Origin: Rhodobacteraceae bacterium XHP0102
Lineage (GTDB): Bacteria > Pseudomonadota > Alphaproteobacteria > Rhodobacterales > Rhodobacteraceae
Reading direction: 5' to 3'
Assembly: GCA_025751475.1 (NCBI GenBank)
Contig: JAOWLD010000004.1
Coordinates: 186,001 to 250,000, forward strand
DNA: 64,000 nt
Under the pieces are notes generated by a model that saw only the letters and a program-made list of their open reading frames with translations, searched no databases and had not been told where the DNA came from. Positions 62,375-64,000 of this stretch are shown piece after piece. The position numbers and the translations under genes are program-made. Within the stretch, counting starts at the first letter, position 1; every line of letters starts with the position of its first letter.

Positions 62375-62826
62375 CCTTCGGCGCTGCCTTCGACTTGCGC
62401 CTGAAACCGCTCAAAGAATTGATCGGCCATTTTGGTGGCAAAGCTGTCAATCAGGCGCGAGCCAAGCTGCGCGATTTTGCCGCCCACTTTGGCCTCCACA
62501 GCGTAGCTGAGTTCCGTGCCGCCGCCTTCGGCATCAGCAAGGCGCACTTTTGCGCCGCCCTTGGCAAAGCCTGCAACGCCGCCCTTGCCTTCTCCCGAAA
62601 TCGTGTAGCTTTCGAGCGGCACAACATCGGACAGTGTCACCTCGCCCTTGAAGGTCGCAGAAACGGGCCCGACTTTTTGTTTGACCGTAGCGGCAAAGCC
62701 TTCTTCGGGATTGCCTGTCAATTCCTCACAGCCCGGGATGCAGGCTTTGAGCACTTCTGCGGAATTCAGCGCGGCCCAAACGGTGGCGCGGTCAGCGTTC
62801 AAGATGCGAGAGGCGGCTAATTCCAT
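62371..62826 (-). CDS. CoxG-like SRPBCC domain protein
   Basis: 151 residues from the ATG at 62826 after GGGAGAAGATC. MELAASRILNADRATVWAAL opens the CoxG family, followed by GCEELTGNPEEGFAATVKQKVGPV. Family members bind hydrophobic ligands or membranes and help assemble or anchor CO dehydrogenase in some bacteria. No cox structural genes are adjacent; a CoxL-like gene lies about 52 kb away. A link is possible but unproven. Confidence 0.85.
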   Translation of the reverse strand: MELAASRILNADRATVWAALNSAEVLKACIPGCEELTGNPEEGFAATVKQKVGPVSATFKGEVTLSDVVPLESYTISGEGKGGVAGFAKGGAKVRLADAEGGGTELSYAVEAKVGGKIAQLGSRLIDSFATKMADQFFERFQAQVEGSAEG

Positions 62827-62895
62827 TGTGATCTTCTCCCTTGTGGCTAAGGTCAAACCCTATATGCGAGATCGGCAAAGCGTCAATTGGAGATG

Positions 62896-64000
62896 CTAGT
62901 TTTCCACACGATATGGCAGCGTGCCGCGCTCATTAGGGTCCACGTGCAATTTGCCCTCCAGCGGCGGGACAGAACGTTGATGGCAATTCTGCCGTTCGCA
63001 AATGCGACAGGAAATCCCGATGGGTTGATAGGCCCCGTCATCCTCAAGCGGCATTCCATCCGCGTAGATCAATTCCCGAGCGTGTTTCACTTCACATCCC
63101 AAAGAAATCGCAAAACGGCGCAACGGTGCGCCCCAAGCCCCGCCTGATTTTGACACATCGCGTGCCAGGATAAAGTAACGCACCCCGTCAGGCGTCTCGG
63201 CCAATTGCCGCAAGAACTGGGTGGGCGTTTCAAAGGCGCGATGGACATTCCACAGCGGGCAAGCCCCGCCAAAACGCGCGAATTGAAACCGTGTGGCCGA
63301 GTGGCGTTTGGTGATTGTGCCTGCTTGGTCCACACGCGTGAAAAAGAACGGCACGCCTTTGGCGCCTGGGCGCTGTAGGGTTGCCAAGCGATGCGCCACC
63401 TGTTCGATCGAGGCCCCGAATTGGATCGAGAGCCGCTCCAGATCATGGCGGGTTTCGCGCGCGGCTTCGGCGAAGCGGGTATAAGGCATGAGCACCGCAC
63501 CTGCGAAATAATTGGCCATGCCAACCTGAGCAATGGCGCGCGCTGTCTCCGACTGAAACCGTGCAAAATCAAGCGTTGCATCCAAAAGCTGCGCCTGCCC
63601 CAAAAGCGCATATTGGTGGAGCAGCTGAAACCGCTGAGTTTGGGGGGCTGCGCGGGGTGACAGGGTCAATACCCGCGTTTCAGGGTCGAAGCGGCGCAAC
63701 CCTTGATCTGTGGCGCGGCGAATGGTGACGCCTTGCGCGTTGAGCATTTCCTCCGTATGGGCCACCAAATCACCCTGCGCTTTCTCCGCAAAGCGTTCAG
63801 CGGCGCGGTCCACAGCGTCAATGTAATTGTCGCAATAATGGAAGAAATCGCGGACCTCCTCCCATGGGGAGGGGGCAGCCCCGCTGCCATCACGCCCCAA
63901 AGCCTCGTCCAGCGAGGCAAGCCGTTCTTGCGCTTGGCGATACGCGCGATGCAGGGTTAAGAAACTGCGCGCCAATGCAGGGGCATTGGAGGCGGCAAGA
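62896..64000 (-). CDS. ScfR-like XRE-family regulator, N-terminus beyond the window
   Basis: The open frame runs off the right edge, so the N-terminal HTH and true start are missing. The visible 368 residues include an IrrE-like region (FQLLHQYALLGQAQLL and ETARAIAQVGMANYFAGAVLMPY). The C-terminus ends in GISCRICERQNCHQRSVPPLEG, a conserved cysteine-bearing segment of the short-chain fatty-acyl regulator group (DUF2083). It should control short-chain acyl metabolism such as propionate or glyoxylate pathways. Regulator targets are not visible. Confidence 0.82.
   Translation of the reverse strand, partial: LAASNAPALARSFLTLHRAYRQAQERLASLDEALGRDGSGAAPSPWEEVRDFFHYCDNYIDAVDRAAERFAEKAQGDLVAHTEEMLNAQGVTIRRATDQGLRRFDPETRVLTLSPRAAPQTQRFQLLHQYALLGQAQLLDATLDFARFQSETARAIAQVGMANYFAGAVLMPYTRFAEAARETRHDLERLSIQFGASIEQVAHRLATLQRPGAKGVPFFFTRVDQAGTITKRHSATRFQFARFGGACPLWNVHRAFETPTQFLRQLAETPDGVRYFILARDVSKSGGAWGAPLRRFAISLGCEVKHARELIYADGMPLEDDGAYQPIGISCRICERQNCHQRSVPPLEGKLHVDPNERGTLPYRVEN

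Overview
The window looks like chromosomal DNA of an alphaproteobacterium of the Rhodobacterales (Roseobacter/Rhodobacter type). It is about 60% G+C by eye, densely coded on both strands, and no gap between genes exceeds 300 bases. Family-level clues are a complete soxBDAG operon, an RpoH-type sigma factor, MmcB, PCu(A)C, an ScfR-type regulator, and several small proteins that I know mainly from this group. The tRNA-His lacks the usual extra G at position -1, a known alphaproteobacterial trait. I see no transposase, phage, plasmid or CRISPR genes. Most of the window is core genome with a few accessory patches.

Layout. 1-4551: the 3' end of a creatinase gene, an orphan rfbA, and a copper-efflux pair (copA-cueR) behind a CueR-type promoter. 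4621-7906: tRNA-Met and valS, the latter with an unusual low-GC insertion. 8118-13895: an orphan molybdenum hydroxylase large subunit, hrpB and meaB. 13933-18796: dnaG-rpoD followed by an AT-rich small membrane protein gene. 18875-23902: soxBDAG. 24006-26814: three TadE/TadG-like genes. 27084-31616: glutamate dehydrogenase, a pirin, an alpha/beta hydrolase, cytochrome b561 and small membrane proteins. 31889-35144: lepA, a copper-chaperone pair and rpmB.

35421-42934: nrdR-ribD and ribE-nusB, split by a kpsS-kpsD-kpsC capsule cluster. 43060-45872: a small membrane protein, a probable 6S-like RNA on the minus strand, mmcB, tRNA-His and an RluD-family gene. 45869-49500: ggt, rpoH with a heat-shock promoter, and an ArgP-like regulator. 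49633-51410: an EamA exporter and a degenerate HAD protein. 51470-55985: a minus-strand run of yebC, lipoprotein, SLC13 transporter, YmdB-like phosphoesterase and 5-formyl-THF cyclo-ligase. 56100-64000: small plus-strand enzymes, pepF, a Gfo/Idh oxidoreductase, coxG and the 3' part of an ScfR-like regulator.

Functional links. Creatinase makes sarcosine plus urea from creatine, and SoxBDAG oxidises sarcosine to glycine with transfer of the methyl group to tetrahydrofolate, so the window holds two consecutive steps of creatine catabolism. The 5-formyl-THF cyclo-ligase also serves the folate pool. Copper handling appears twice: efflux with its sensor (copA-cueR), and a periplasmic copper chaperone. 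The strongest leads for something not captured by routine annotation are the structured minus-strand RNA at 43382-43543, the ValRS insertion, the AT-rich gene coupled to rpoD, the catalytically degenerate HAD protein, and the disrupted riboflavin-nusB order. I found no clear case of a wholly new defence or metabolic system.
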